From: Pipra filicauda
Taxonomy: Eukaryota > Chordata > Aves > Passeriformes > Pipridae
Reading direction: 5' to 3'
DNA: 64,000 nucleotides
Assembly (NCBI RefSeq): GCF_003945595.2
Contig: NW_024103873.1
Span: 1,488,001 to 1,552,000 of the forward strand
In this document: one piece after another, positions 40,201 to 55,200 of the stretch
How the letters are laid out: each line of letters starts with the position of its first letter
Numbering within the stretch: position 1 is the stretch's first letter
Notes under the pieces: generated by a model
The model's database searches: none
Told to the model about the DNA's origin: nothing
Seen by the model: the letters and a program-made list of their open reading frames with translations, nothing else
Position numbers and translations under genes: made by a program

Positions 40201-43200
40201 GGGCTGCTTTATTTTCCTACATGACTTTGTTTTTTCTTTCCTTCCCCTCTCAAAAGCAGATCAGTAGCTTTACAGCAGGAGACCTGCTTGTTATAAGCAC
40301 ATACTTTAAAAAAAAAACCCCACGAGTGTTGGTCCCATCACCTAATTATAGACATTGAAAAGACCAGTGAGCCCTGGATAACTGAACTTCTTCGTATCAG
40401 TCCGGCAAGGTATAAATACTTTTTTTGGGATTAACTTCAAGGCCAAAGAAAATAGTTGGTCACGTGACCCATTTAAAAAGGCACAGGATTAGGGAGAGAA
40501 ATGGGACCTGAGCACACCTGCCCAGGCGCCAGGCGGTACCTGCAGATCCCGGTTGTGGTTTTCACAGAGCAGCTGCAGGAACCGCAGGATGGGCTGCATG
40601 ATGGAGATGACAGCACTCATCTCCAGGTCATCCTTGCTCTTGTCTGCTGCAGCCTGGGCCCCCTCCCCTGCCGAGTAGTGCTCCTCGGGGTCGGCCTCCC
40701 TGCGGTACGTGTTGTACGCCTTGCGCGTGGCCGCAGACGCCTCCAGCAGCTGATCCCGGACCTCCTCCGTGATCTGGGTCATGGGCTCCCTCACTACAAC
40801 ACACAAGAGCAGACCTTCTTTATGGAAACTGAATCAAGGGGACCACAGCATCTCTGCACACGTTCCCCCTACAGCTTCACAGGCAGGCCAGCTCTTCACC
40901 AGCAGCCCTTTGGTGAGTACGTTTAGTGTGCTGTGAGGGTCTCGTGTCACACTCTGCACCTTGTATGCCAACCACAGTAATGTTATAAACTGGGTATTAA
41001 TTGGTTAGGGCACACACAGTCTAGCTCTACTAGGAGTTACAATAAGAGGACCTGCTTTAGAAGAAAATTAGGATTTCTCCAGGTATTGTCAGAGAAGGCA
41101 CTGACCACAACCCACAGTCCAGGGTCGTTACTAGGGATCAGATTTGGGCAGCTTGTCACGAGAGACAAGGCAGCAGAGTCTCATCTCAAACATTTTCATC
41201 GTTTCAATAGCACAACCTCCCAAATGGATGAAGAGGGGATGAAGCTCTTGAAATCCCAAGCCAGGGCGCCACTGATCTCTGAACTTTGCTGTGTGGGATC
41301 AGAGATCAGAGTATTATTGCATCAGCTGAAACGAGTTCAAAACACACTTCACTCCCTTGTCACTTCAGAAAGGGAACGACTGGGGATTACCTCTTTTCCT
41401 GTTGGGTACATCTCTGTCTGAGTCTTCATCTTTCTTTTTGTTTCCTAAGTCACTGGTGTTGACTGTGACAGTTGCCTTGATTTCTTGCTGTGCCACTTTC
41501 ATGCGATCATAAAAAACCTTAAAGAACTTCTCGGATTTCTTGTCTTCCGTCAGTCGGCAGAAGAAGGAATGCTACGAGAGAAAATGAACAGGATCTGCAG
41601 CTGAATCCAGATTATCCCACCTTTCGGCACTGACTGGCATCCTGGAGGAACTGGAGGTTAATTAGTTGTCAGTAAACTGAAACCCAGAGCAATGGAAACT
41701 CGTACTTTATTGTTAAGGAAGCCCCAGTGTCTCAGCTTTGTTAACTCCCTTATTAACAACTTCAAATACATTATTAAAGAGAAGTGAGGGCAATAAATCA
41801 CACCAGCCCTGACAGATTTGGGCAGCACACCTCTCTCAACAAGGGGACTAAGGTAAGTACCATGAATGAAGGTAAGGAAGGTGGAATTTCCTATAATTTG
41901 ATTCTCAGTTCAGAAATAAAAGGGTATGAGCAAAATACAGAGGAAAAAGAACTGTCTTGCCTTCCCACCCTCAAATCCAAGGGACTGTGAGTCATAACAC
42001 GCCACAGCCAATGTTAATCACAGTCCAAAAATGTACAAACAGGGCGATGGCGTGAGGGACATCTCGTGCTGAGCTTCCACTGCCCTGCCTGCAGCAGGCT
42101 CCTTAAAACTCCTTTTAATTCCCACTCTAATATATCATAAGTGACAGAAAAACTCCAAGCACGGACTACTTTTAAGAAGGTTTATTACTCTTCTCCTTCC
42201 CATATGTGCACAGAGACAGAAAGTTCTTCCTAAGATCGAGGGGAATACAAATCATGTACAGGTCAAGCAGGAGCCAACACAGTGAGTGATCAGACAACTC
42301 TTGATGAAACCAATATGGTGTTACATAAATCAGGACCAGAGCTTAAACACGACTGAAGGATGAACTTGTAAGTGGGTCACCTTATGCAGAGCATTATGAA
42401 ATTAGTTAGCATTCTGCAGCGGCTCGCCATCCAACAGCTTTACACGATGAATAGGAATGAAGCCTGATTTATTGAGAAAACAAATTAAAATGGGAATGGC
42501 AGTATCTCCTGCCCGCTCTGCTCCGAGCGGAGCACACGAGGCCGGGGCTGCCTTTGATCACTCCCCAGCAGCTGCACGGGAACACACCGAGTGACTTTGA
42601 ACGCTCCGAGCTGTGTCTTTGATTACAGGCAGAGGAGGAGTGGGGCTATTTAAAGAACTTGGTCAATACCCACAACACCCCTCCCACCACTGTGACATCT
42701 TCCCCCTGCCCACAACAGCTCAGGTGAACTCCTGGTTGTTCTCACTTCTAGTGATTACCAGAGGAGGGAAAGGAGCAGAACCCAGCACAGGCCTCCCACA
42801 TCCACTAAAACCAGTCACACCAGTACCCCCCTCCTGACACCCATTCAAAGAGCCCAGTAAAACAGAGCTCCCAGAGACCTGCAGGACTTGCCCTTTGCCC
42901 AAACAGTGCTGGGCCTGTGACATGTCAGAAGATGATCTGGGTGCCCGATCCATTTAATAGCATTTGTACAACTATTCTCTAATCCAAGACTTCATATCAG
43001 AAATTTTAATGTTTTATCATCATGTTTGCTCATGGTTTTAAACTAAAAAAAAGGTCAAACTAGATTAGATATACCGAAGGAATTCTTCCCAGTGAGGGTG
43101 GGGAGGCCCTGGCACAGGTTGCCCAGAGAAGCTGTGGCTGCCCCATCCCTGGGAGTGTCCAAGGCCAGGTTGGACAGGGCTTGGAGCAACCTGGGCTAGT

Positions 43201-46200
43201 GGAAGGTGTCCCTGGTGGAACTGGATGAACTTTAAGATCCCTTCTAACCCAAACCAATCTGGGATTCTATGATCCTATAAAATACACTCAAATAAAAAAA
43301 CATCCTTGGCCTGAATAAGTTCACTTATCCATATTTTTTATTTTTCATTCTAAACTGGTTTTTAGACCTGACCAGACCCAATGAACAGAAGATTGTCAAA
43401 TTACAATCAGAACTAAGAGATGCATTAACTGGTTTCCCTGTGCTGCTGACCAGTAACCAAACCCCCAGATAACTGCCAAGCCTAAACTGTCTGTTACTTG
43501 GTGGCTACGAGGACAGACAGAGGAAGACTTTGCACCTAAGGTGCATCTTAGAAATTTTACTCTACCAGTATTAAACATAATACTACTACTTTACAGACAG
43601 ACCAGCATAGACCATGGGCTCTGGAAAGGGCAATCACTCTAAAACATCCCGTTATTTGCTCATCAGGCAGTGCTGGGGGTCACCTGCTGTCACCTGGCTG
43701 CACATCCCCACAGCCCAGACAGGAGTTACCCTGTGATGAAGCTATGGTGAAGGAAAAGCTTTTTTTAATGAACCACACTAAGGAAATACCTTGTATGAGA
43801 GTAATTATTGCTGACAGACTCAATTTTTGTCATCCTTTCAAGCTTCTTTACTGACTTTCCACTGCGCTTCAGAGAAAAAACCCAAATGAAAGGAGCATTT
43901 CCAGTAAAGCTTTTAGTGCATGCTGTGCATACACTCAAGGGGTGTCACAAAATGATTGTTTCAGTTTAGGTCAGGATGCCTAACACCTTCACACATATGA
44001 ATCAACCACATGCCAGCTATCAAAGATACTGTATTTTAAGAGGTGTGATCTCACAAGTTGCGCTTGAGCAGGTAACGGGTGGTGATAATTATGACAGAAA
44101 TCCTAAAATTTTATTTACAGATATAGCCTCAAAGCAAAAAGTGGAAAAGTCTCCCTTTTTAAAATGGAAATGGAGTGGCCATTTTAGAGCACCGTCTGCT
44201 GGGGTCCTGCTTGCACACAGACACCCTGCAACCACAGCAAGGCTGCTGAAAGAGCAAGTGTGGAGGAACAGCCAACCTCCACACTCGTACGGGTGTTTGA
44301 AGAACAGAGCTCCCAACGTGCCCCTGACATCAGCCATCCCTGAGCAGTCAGTCACCACCAGGCTGGGGCTTGGGATCTCCTAAAAACCTACTGCAGGGCA
44401 GGGAATTGTGATCCATAACATCCACATGGGGCTGTGTCTGGCTGGCCCAGTATGAGGCACCAGAGGAGAAGCTGCCTGAAAGGTAAGTGGAGATAAAAGC
44501 TCCATCTCATACCTCAGACACTGGCAGCAAAAGCTGGAGACAGATTTGTGACAAGGGTCTGGGGGGACAGGACAAGGGGGAATGGCTTCCCACTGCCAGA
44601 GGGCAGGGATAGATGGGGTATTGAGAAGGAATTCTTCCCTGTGAGGGTGGGGAGGCCCTGGCACAGGATCCCAGAGAAGCTGTGGCTGCCCCTGAATCCC
44701 TGGAAGTGTCCAAGGCCAGGTTGGATGGGGCTTGGAGTAACCTGGGCTAGTGGAAGGTGTCCCTGCCCATGGCAGTTGGGTGGAAATAGGTCCCTCCCAA
44801 CCCAAACCAATCTGGGATTCCTGGAGTGCTAAAATCATGTAATATGAAACCACTTTACTTCAACCTTGTTTTGTTAATGACTGTGACAAGTCACTTCCAT
44901 TGAACAAGTGCCATGACACAGCAGCCCATGAGGTTTTCCCCAGGAACTCCAGGTTCAGCAGACAGCTTTACAAGTCCACACACCTCAACAAAACACAACA
45001 GATCTCTAGTGCACATCGACCAGCCAAGTGAATAAACCACAACTGCTCGGAGGTGACAATATCTGAGATAATGTGATGGCCACTAATTACACAGCCACCA
45101 AACTAAACTGAAAACCACCTGCATGTGACACGCACAAGGGTCTAACAGGACAGCTACGCTCACCATGGGCAAGGACATCACCACAGAGCTCTCCATCACC
45201 TTCAAAGATGGAGCAACCACCACCTGCACAAACTCACTCATTGTTTCAAGGGGACGGAAGGAGAAGAACCAGCACAGCACCATGTCTGCAAAGCCAGTCA
45301 CACCATTCCTCCTCCTGACATCCAAAGTGATCTAAAATAAACTGAAGGCCAAGTTTAAATTGCAGCACACTGACCAGCCACAGCCTGGCCCACCCTGGAG
45401 CACCAGCAGCCCCTCACTCTCCCTCATCAACTCAGCCAAAGCTGTGCTTAAGTCATGCGTTTTTTTGAGAAAAGCATCTGGTCTTTCTTTAGAAGGCAAA
45501 GATGATGAACTATGTCTGACTATAGGCTATTCCAGTGGTAAATAACTGTTAGAAACATGTGATTAAGCTCCTTTTTATGTCACTAACTTCCAGTCATTGG
45601 TATTTTTTTGTGTCTCTTCTGTAGTTATTCCCAGGAATTTGGTCTCCGATCCCCTTCTAACTATTTACATACTCTGTGAAATGTTTACCTAATGTTTCTT
45701 GCTAAACTGAAAACACTATTTTTGCTTGCTGGCTTTTCATTTCAGCTTTAATATCATTTTCTGTGGTGGTTATTTTTTGGCATGTTCTTAAATATTGCAG
45801 ATCATTAACAAGCTGGATTGCAGAAGCACATTTAAAAAAAAATAAATCAGCAAAGAACTGGCACGTTTCCTAGCATTAGCATTTCATTCCAAGACCTTTG
45901 ACATATGTAATATACATAATTTCCAGTGATGAGTGAAAGAGAAGCTCAGCTCACTCCCCAGCGGTTCAGGGGAGGGGGATTACAGAGGTAGGATAACCAA
46001 GGGCAGGGACAAATGCTCCTTAGTGTGATTCCTGTACCAGCAATCGGTAAAAAAATGGATTTTAACCAGCAGAACTGGCATCTGTCCTCAGGAGAACAAA
46101 GCCATAAACCCCAGCAGCCCGGTACCTTTGTGTAAGGTGCACAGAGTACAGACTCAGGTGACCAATCCACTATAAATATAACTAATCCACAATAAATTCA

Positions 46201-49200
46201 ATGATGAGTGAGTTTGTGCCCAGTGTAGGATTATTAAATGGGAAAAAAACCAGGAACCAGCTGAAGGCAGCTTATTTCTAGCTCTTGCCTTTGAAAGCCT
46301 GGCCCAGTTTGACCTGTGTGCTGTGTCACCTTTACTGGGAGCACCTTTCCCTGTGCTGTAACCTGGGTCTGCCCCGACGTCACTACTGTTTTGCCGGCCA
46401 AGAAAAGGAACAACTGTTGGATTACTTTGTAGGAACAGCTTGACTTTCTGCCCCAGACACTAATTCCAGGCTGGCCTGTCGGAAGGATCATGTGAGAAAC
46501 AGAACCCAAACCTATCAGCAAGTGCTGGGTTTAAGCAGCAGCATCTGCTCAGCTGTGTTTCCTCCCAAGAAGGGGTGGCCTGACTCGAGGCGAGCCCTTG
46601 GCTGCCGATCCCACACGGAGAACGCGGAGCACGGAGCGCTTTTGGGACCGCGCCCTCTCAAAGCTGTTTCACCACACCACAGCACTAAGCCCTGCCAGAC
46701 CATCCTACAGATCCCGCAGAATTCCCCAGGAGAACAAATATTTGATTACCAAGGAATAAGGAAAAGCAAAGCCCCAGTGAACACCTTGCCAATTAAAGCA
46801 GACTGTTGTCATGTCCTTCCCCATCTCCCTAATGCCAGGGAACAGAAAATACCCCGCGAGCTTGGCGAGCCAGGGAGATTTCAGAGAGGAAAGTCCCTCC
46901 AGAGAGAGAAGAAAGATCAGTGATCTGGCTTCAACTCAGGACATTTTATTCCAACATTAGAGAGGAATTCTTACAGGGACCTCAGTTTGCTCGGGGTATC
47001 CAGCCAGGCTGTTAGCACCAATGCAAAACTTGTGTGCTACTTCATCTCTGCAGGAAGAGTTTTCCACCCCCAGACTAGTTCTTAGAGCTGGACTACTTCA
47101 AAAAAGCCACATTTTAAGGGGAACTGCACTAACACAAGCACTGAATTAAGCACAAATGCCAACCCTCTACATTCTGCCTAAACATATTGCAAGGGCTTCC
47201 ACTGCAGAAAATTCCAACCTAACTTTGCTTTCTCTCCCTCCTCATTTATTTGTTTAAAATATCACTAATCCCTCTCTCTTGAAATCTCTCATACGTCCTG
47301 GCTCGCTGAAGATCCCTCACTCTGGGTGTGAGTGATGGATATCATTAGTCTTGCACAGTTTAAGGAAATTGCAGCTGAAATACTTCACGCTGAACATACT
47401 TCACAGTTTGAAATAAATCCATAAGGAAAATCTGCCAGAACACCTCAATTGCCTGCATTTTTTTGCAAACTGTAAAATAAACTTCATCCCAAAAGCAGAA
47501 GGAGGACTTCCCAGCTCTGTTTTCCACAAATAAGACAAAACTCTCTCTGCCATGGGCATCCACACACCATCCCGCATGGCTCTGGAGGTTCGGGTCCACC
47601 TTATGGGGTGTGTTTTTTTGGTGGGTATGAGGGTACAAAACCTGACCTGTGGAAATGCTCATCTGTCCCCACCAGCTGTAAACGAAGCAGCAGCAGAACT
47701 ACAGCAGGAAGAGCCTTTATATCCTATATGTTCTCCTACTGCAACACCCAAACTCTTGATGCAATTTGAAGTCATTTCACAGAGGGAAGCAAGAACAAGC
47801 CTCCAGAGATACGGTTCCCTCATGCCCTTCCAGAGCCAGTACAACCCCCAGGAGCACAAGGTGACATGGGATGATCCCCAGGATGTGAAGGCACACTGGG
47901 GAACCACAAGTACCAGTGTGACTGTGGGTTTGGGGTTTGTGCTCACAGATGGCCTCGGAGCGTGGGAGCCTCGGGGCCTGCCCTGCTGTCAGCAGGGAGC
48001 CTGATTTGGGTTCCTCTGCCCCCAGTGGGAACAGCTCCGCCGGGTCACTCGGCTCATCCGCAGGGCAGGAGCGCGGATCCCACTTCCCCACCGAGCCGGT
48101 GAGCACTGTGTAGGTGTGAGAAACAGGGAAGTCTGCAGACTCCCCAAAAGAAAAAAAAAAAGTGTAAGATCTTGTTGAGAGACAGAGGAATTAAAGAAAA
48201 CCATAGCAACAAGTCAGTCCACCTACCCAAACCACCCACCCACCACCAGTTTCATTTGCTGACGCACTTCAAAAACAAGCTGGCTCCAACCCGCTCTGGA
48301 AGGTGAGCAAGCCCTGAGAGCTCATTAAATTCCCTTCTCAGCTACTCTTGTGTGCCTGCAGCTAGTGAGCAAGTGGGATATAAATAGAAGTTATATAACA
48401 GCGCTTTGTTGATTCCTGTGCTTACCAAAAAAAAAAAAAAAGGCAGCATGACCTTGTTTTGCTGAATAGCTTTGCCTCTGCCTGCTCAGGGAGGACTTTA
48501 ATCCTGCTAGGGATCATCTTAAAAGTTTAGGTTGGACCTGGATACCACAGAGAGGAATAGGGAGAATTAGTGATTTGTGTCCCTGCTCCTTGCAGGACCA
48601 GGATCATGGTAGAATGCTGAGAGGATTGACACACAGGAGGTGGTACCAACAACCATGAACAACACAAGGGCACCAAGACTGGAGAGCAAGACACAGCTGA
48701 ACCCTGAGGTAGCACCTCTCCTTTTTTTCACCTACACTGCTCAGTCACACAGATGGGCACCTCAAAATCCAAGCATAAAACCTTCCTTTGGGCAAAAAGA
48801 CTGGAAGATGCTCTGCTACAGGAATCCTGATGGCCCAAATATACTTCAGAAAGCAGCATCAGCTGTAGCTCAAGTAGAAAGTCCAGGTGGTACTGTTATC
48901 ATCTCACCTTTGTATCTCCCTGCCCTCACTGACAATGAAATCACCTCTGCAGGAAGGACTCCTCACACTGCATTATTAATGGGCCTTGTTTGTTTTGAAC
49001 CTGGTGGTATCTAACACCTGTGGGAGACTGAGACTTCCCTGTGCTAACTGTATTAAAATATATGTGAAGGAGATGGAGCTCCCACAGGCTTGGCATCCTG
49101 AGTCTCCTCCTGTGGAGCAGCAGAGCATCAGGGCAGAGGTTTCCTCAGCACTGACTTCATGGCTAGTGCAGGTCCTGTGCCTTGTTTGGAAGACAACTGC

Positions 49201-52200
49201 AGTGTCAAGGACGTCAGGATTTGCAGAAGGTTTCATTACAGAGAGGGCTCTTTCAGCAAAGGACACAGCTGATCTTTATGATGCAGGTCCTTACCAACTC
49301 TGGCTTTTTATGTCATGTTCTGAAGTAACACTCAAAATGTCAAAATAATTATGATGTACTTTAAATTGAGCAAAACTCATTTAAATGGTGAAAGACACAG
49401 GTAATTGCTTAACACGTGCTAAAAGCTTCCTGGTTGGGCAGTAGTTTCCTAAACAGGTATCATTAAAACAATATAAAAAAGATGTCAACTGTATCATCAA
49501 CTGTATCAAAGAATTCTGGTTGCTATAAATAAACAGAAAATTTAAAATTTGTTTCAAAAAAAAATTTTGTTTTATCAATGACCAAAAGTTCTCAAGTGCT
49601 ATTTACAAAAGTTTAGTGACCCAAAGATATTCTTGCCTCCGAAGCCTTTACCATCACACACAATTGTCCGTGCTCGCCAATATCTGTCACTGCTGCAAAT
49701 CTTCCAAGTAATAAATGTGATTTAAAAGGTCCAAGCCACAAAGGCTAAAGCACCATCGTGTCACTAAACCTACATTTCATCCCCCTAATACTTCTGTGAC
49801 ATTTTGCAAAGCTTTACCCCCATTTTGCAGGGCAATTGCAGCCACAGAGAAAAAGAAACAAAGTGTCTGGGCAACCAAATAGGACATTTTTGTGCTGGTA
49901 TTTCACAGCCAACACAACAGTGAGCTCAAGGACACAAACTGGTCTCAAAGTCTTTGCTCCCTCCAACCCAAGGGCTGTAGCTGACCTGTACCACTGGCTG
50001 GTACCTCCTCAGCTCACTGGGCTTCCGTGGGGCTCCTAAGTGCCAGAAACACAGACAAGGACCGGACAGCTCTGGATTCAATTCCTTTTGTGCGGCAATC
50101 CTGTAGTTACTTAATAACTATCCACCATCTCTGGACAGCCTGAGGAACAGAAAAGGAGACCACAGTTCACCATGGTGGCGTTTCCTCACTGGTGGCAACG
50201 CATGAGGAGAAACGTTGACTGAGTCCAAGTCCATGTATGGCACAAGCCAGAGCTGGAGACAGGAGAGCTGTGTTAGTTCAGTGCAGCCTCTCCTCCCAAA
50301 CCTGGCTGCTGGGGCTTCTGTACCTTGCTTCTTCCAAGCCCCTCGTTGTACCTGTTTGATGGGCAGCACAGCCCCCAGCCCTGTCAGGCACACAAAACAC
50401 TCAGCTCATGGGTGCAGGCTGAACCAAAGAGCTCTGGAAGTTTAAGCAACCTGAAGCCACAAGGCTTTTTGCACAAAAGGAGCTTCACACACTGATGAGC
50501 TCCAAGCCACAATTCCACACTACACAGATTCACTGTTGCCATGCGGTGACAGAGACACAACTGCAGTCCACCACCACCAGCTCCTTGGTGCTATCTCCAG
50601 TCAGGGTGGCCCCTGGTCCTCACCCCACACTCAGCTGCTGCGGGACAGAGTGCTGTGTGCACTCTCCTCTGTGCAGAAGCTGTGACTTGCTTCAGCAGCA
50701 AAAGCCACTTCTTCCCTGAAAAATAATCACCTTTTCCCTTGGGTGCTGAGTCCCATCACCTCATTCCCTGTGTCTGCAGCCCACCTTGGGAAGAACTATG
50801 GATAAGGAAAACGAAGGCACCACTGCCCTTGAAGGGGCAGACGTGCCTCACGCCACTTTGGGGCAGTGCTTAAAAAACGCCTGCAACAAAACTAATGTCA
50901 CCAACCTCATTTTACCTTCCCCGGCTGAAAATATCAACATGTGCGTGTGGGAAATTTGTCACGCAAGCTGACTTTGGAGAAGATCCCTAATTAAAGGAGC
51001 AGGGTCTCCATGGAGAGGTGTTACGTAAGGGACTCCACTTGCCATTAACTTCCACCGACCAAGGAAACCCGAAACCCCGCGGAGGTGAGGCAGAGTAACG
51101 GCGCATGGAATTTTTATTTAGCAGATGAGAGACAAGTGTTACAGGACAAGTCCTCAGCAATCTCCTCCGCTGTCAGTCATTTGCCAAGGTTGCTTTAGCA
51201 GAGCAGAGCTCCCTGTGCTGCCGCGTGTGCAGGGAATGGACCGAGTTTTATCCCTTCCCGAGGAGACGCAGTTCCACAAGCAAGGCACCTGCCATGCCAG
51301 CTCGGGCACAGGGAACCCAAACCAGCACCCCAGGGACAGGTGCCTCCCTGGATGCAGGGCATGCTCCCCCTCGGAGGAGAGCGTGGGGCATCCTCCCAGG
51401 GCTGCTCCGTGCAGAACCGCTGACTGCAGCGCTCCCGAGGTGGATGCTGAGGGTTATATAAATTAATAAAGGGGTTGATGTAATTTGCAGTTCAGTGAGC
51501 TGCACTGTTTGTCAGGTTAATTTGTTGGCTGGTGCTGACCCCGAGGTTCCACCTCTGCCTCTGTGTCCGTATAAATGAGGGCAGGCTTCCCACCGAGACC
51601 CAGGGCTCCCGCTGAGCCACAAGCTCACGGGACACAGCCATGACAATGCCACCACCAGCCCTGCTACCAAAGAACCTGACAGGGTTTTTAAGTGAATTCC
51701 AAAAACTAAAACCCAGAAAGTTTCCATCCAGAGAGGCCTAAGTGGGCAAAGACCTTCCCAGAACAGCTCATTTGCCACATTTACCCCTCTAGCAGAACAC
51801 AGTGGCGTGGGATTCACTGTGCCACATACCAGCTCAGCCTCCTTCCTAAGGGAAACCAGGAATATTTTTTTCTTGTCCTGCTTCTCCCCCACATTAATCT
51901 TCTTAACAATACAATAAAAATCCCTCCTGCCAACTAGAATAAGGAACATCTTTAGATTTGCTTTCTTGCAAGAGTTGGCAACCACCTACTTTGCCTACCC
52001 TTAATATTGGCCCTGCCTCTACCTAATGAAACAGCAACACCTATTCCAGTTATCCCTTCCCAGCATCATGGGGATCTGTTCTCCCACTGAAGCTCATGGG
52101 AGTTACCCGGGAACTCCCATTATTAACCATATTACAATCATCATGTGCAAGTTCCTGTGTGTTGGTACAAACCCTCTGCTTCACTTCAGGCCGAATTAAT

Positions 52201-55200
52201 TTCCCGTGTGAAAACCTGGAGTTAAGAAAATGCCATGCAGGGGTGACACATTTCTGGCCTTGCTGCCAAAAAGCCTTTTTTACATAACCTGTCCCTATCC
52301 CACCAGCTTCCTATTTTCAAAGGCCTGTAGACAGAAGTAATTGAAGTTCATTAAAAATTATTCAAACTGAGCACAGAATGAACTTGTTCAGAATACTATA
52401 AATCAAAAGCCGCTAATAATAGGGGAAAAAAAATCATGAAATGAAGATAAACTGCGTTAGACCTCAAAGAAAAGTTGGCTGGTTTGGCTAGGTCAACTTT
52501 CACAATGACAAATGGACGTGATGCAAAACGAACACAGTTATTAGTCCAAAGACTGAAGATGACTCTTCCACTGGTAGTTACTGGAAGCTGCTGAAAAACT
52601 TCAGCAAATCTACTCTGCAGGTTGCAGAGTCTGCCAAGCCCTACCTACCTACTCTGCAGAATTTACCAAAAGAACACAGATTAGAGAAAGATCAGGATAA
52701 AAGACACAAAGTATTGGGTTCATTTTTGTAAGTGCATCTAGTTTCCATAAGCAGACAAATGTTGCAGTGTATTTTGTAAGAATGAAATCCTACTAAGTGG
52801 GAGACCATCCCTTTGCTGCCCTCAGTAGATCTCGACTGTGCTGTAGCCAAAAGCTGCTGCCTAAAAAACATCAGCTTTGCAGACTAGCAAGTGCCCACAG
52901 AGCTCTCCTGAAAGCTGGGCTGCACCAGAGCCCTCTGCACAGAGCACATCAGCCACTCTTCCTACGTGGAGACAGCAAAGCTGGATTACCTGAGTTCACC
53001 GTCTCAGGATACCAGTCTGACTTGGCCATCACATCATTCAGCAATTACTTGGGAGATACAGACCCAAACTGATGATTTTACTAAAGAGCAAGCCTCCACC
53101 TTTTCTTTGATTCCCAGCTGTTCTCCCAGAAGTTAAGCTTTGTGGTTGGTGTTTTTCCCATTGAAGTTCTACTCACTTGGCTCTCATGACTAAAACCCTA
53201 CTGAGAGATCAGAGTGCTGAGTACAGGCTGTTCCCAACTGCCATTGCCGTCATCCCCACAGGCCCTGACTGTGCCGAAGCCACTGCGAGGCACCAGAAAA
53301 CACTCTCCCCACCACCAGCAGTTTAACCAATGCAGAGGGAAGCCAGGGAAACATGTCTGAGCGCTGATAAACCCTCTTTTTTGCCTTTTGCTGTCAAGCC
53401 CGTGGAGCGTTCCAGCACAGAATATCTGCATCCCAACCGCTCCACGGGATATTTTCAATAACATCTATGTGTGCTTTGCATGCATGAGTAAGAGCTCCTG
53501 GGTGTGTCCGAGCCCTCAGAGCTCCCAGCATTAGCTGTAGGCACCACGAGTCATTTGGTTCCTAAAACATTTTGTACTTAAAAGCAGCCCACACTACACC
53601 AGAGCCCCCTCCCAGCCCGTCCTGCCGCACCGGAGCACGTACACGCACCGAGTGAGTGCTGGCTGCCCAGAGCACGTCCTAAAGATACCTGCCAAGCACT
53701 TATTCCTGAGTGGGAAAGCACGGAAAATAGTTCCTCTGGTTTGTGGAAGCACCACGTATGTATACAGGCTGGAGAGCAGCAGAGCCTGGCAGGAGTGTGT
53801 GGTGCGGAGGCGTCACACGCTGCTCCGAGCATCCCCTGCCAACGGCTCCTTGCTGACCACAGGGTTATTGTACAGCCTCCCAGCTACGGACAGCAAATGC
53901 AAACCAAACCATCTCCTTTTCTGGTGGAAAAGACGTCTTTGGAGGCAGACTGCAGGTTTCCCTGTTTGTTCTGACCGGGCGAACTATGGAATCTGCTCCC
54001 AACACGGGTTCGTGCTCAGTGGGAGGTGACTTTGCTCAGTCCATCCGTGCTGGGGTCCAGCACAAGCAAAGGATCTCACCACATCAGGCTGGTGCAGTTT
54101 GTTTTTCCTTCCAGCATGACAGTGTGAGGTTACCTGAGGCTCCCTGAGAGCTGGGAATATGAAAGCTCAGCTTCCTTTACATTAGAGAAGAGCAGGAAAT
54201 TTAAAGGAGTGACTGTCCCCAAGGAATGTTAATCCTGTCCTTGCAGTTTAAGGTGACGTAGGATTTTCAACACTCAATTCCCACTTTGTCTTCTACGAAG
54301 AAGCTTCACTTCAGAGCATAGACACAGGGGAAAAAAAAGGGGTACTGATTACAGGGACAAGCAAAGGAGCCCAAAGACATTCCCTGTCCTCTCAAGGGAA
54401 GTTTGCATGGACACAAGAGGTGCTGCTGTAGGGATCTAGTGTGTGTTTTAACCTCAGTGATCAATTATAACCAGTCAGGATTCAGCCCCACAGACAGTCT
54501 GCAAACACAGCACATGCAGAGCCAAAAGAGTAAGATACCACATGTACAATCATCTTTACAAGCATGTTTTTCTGCAATAAGGTTTTACTTTCTCTTTGGA
54601 AGAATAATGTACAAGCTTGTTGTTGTGTATTCATTACAATCCACACCAGGCACAATTTTCATTTAGGGAAATCAAATCCTTATTGAAAACACAAAAATGA
54701 AGACCAGCAAGACTGCAGGAGAACAGCAGTGGTCTGGAGTTTACCATACACTTATTTCAAATTCCAGTCTGAAATCTAACACCTCGTTGTAAAAGTCTGA
54801 GCACACTGCAGTTGCTTAAACTTATTTGTAAGAGCAGTCAGTAACTTACCTACAAAGCTGTTTTATTAGACATTCCTCTATACTGCCCTGGGGAACACCT
54901 CAGTTACCCAATGCCCATGCAAGCATTTAATAAGTTGACTTTTGCATGGTAGACACTAATATTTCCCAAAATTACAGGTCAAAGATCCTTTAGTCATTTC
55001 CCCTCCCATCTCCTTAAACTCCTCAAGTTTCCTGGATTCCATAATAACACTTCCCTTCCCAACATGGTACAGTCATGAGAAGAAGTTTTCCGTTTCCTTA
55101 CCTGTATCGTGGTGTTCCCACCTTCCAGCAGGGCAATGGCTAACAGGATGCTCTCATGGAAGACTCTGTCGCTGGTGGCATTCATGATGAGATCTATGAC

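Larger units (their letters stand above)
36578..40539 (-). other. ITPR1: ITPR1 intron d-e (4.0 kb)
   Basis: This intron contains a plus-strand CR1 3' fragment (39585-39702) abutting a minus-strand CR1 fragment with ORF2 sequence (39703-40140). The remainder is unique sequence with no extra exon recognised. Confidence 0.9.
41572..55101 (-). other. ITPR1: ITPR1 intron b-c (13.5 kb)
   Basis: The longest complete intron in the window. It has only two recognised CR1 copies (about 43063-43278 and 44560-44824) and poly-A runs near 48143 and 48427. AT-rich unique tracts at about 45540-45930 and 52310-52560 look like candidate conserved non-coding sequence. I read both strands for additional ITPR1 exons or other genes and found none. 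Open frames of 120-160 codons near 46.5, 47.6 and 48.7 kb match nothing I know. Confidence 0.85.

Noticed and set aside
47552..49014. Open frames of 150 and 124 codons on the plus strand in the 13.5-kb intron
   Set aside because: No homology that I recognise, no conserved-looking codon usage, and no promoter or poly(A) signal that fits.
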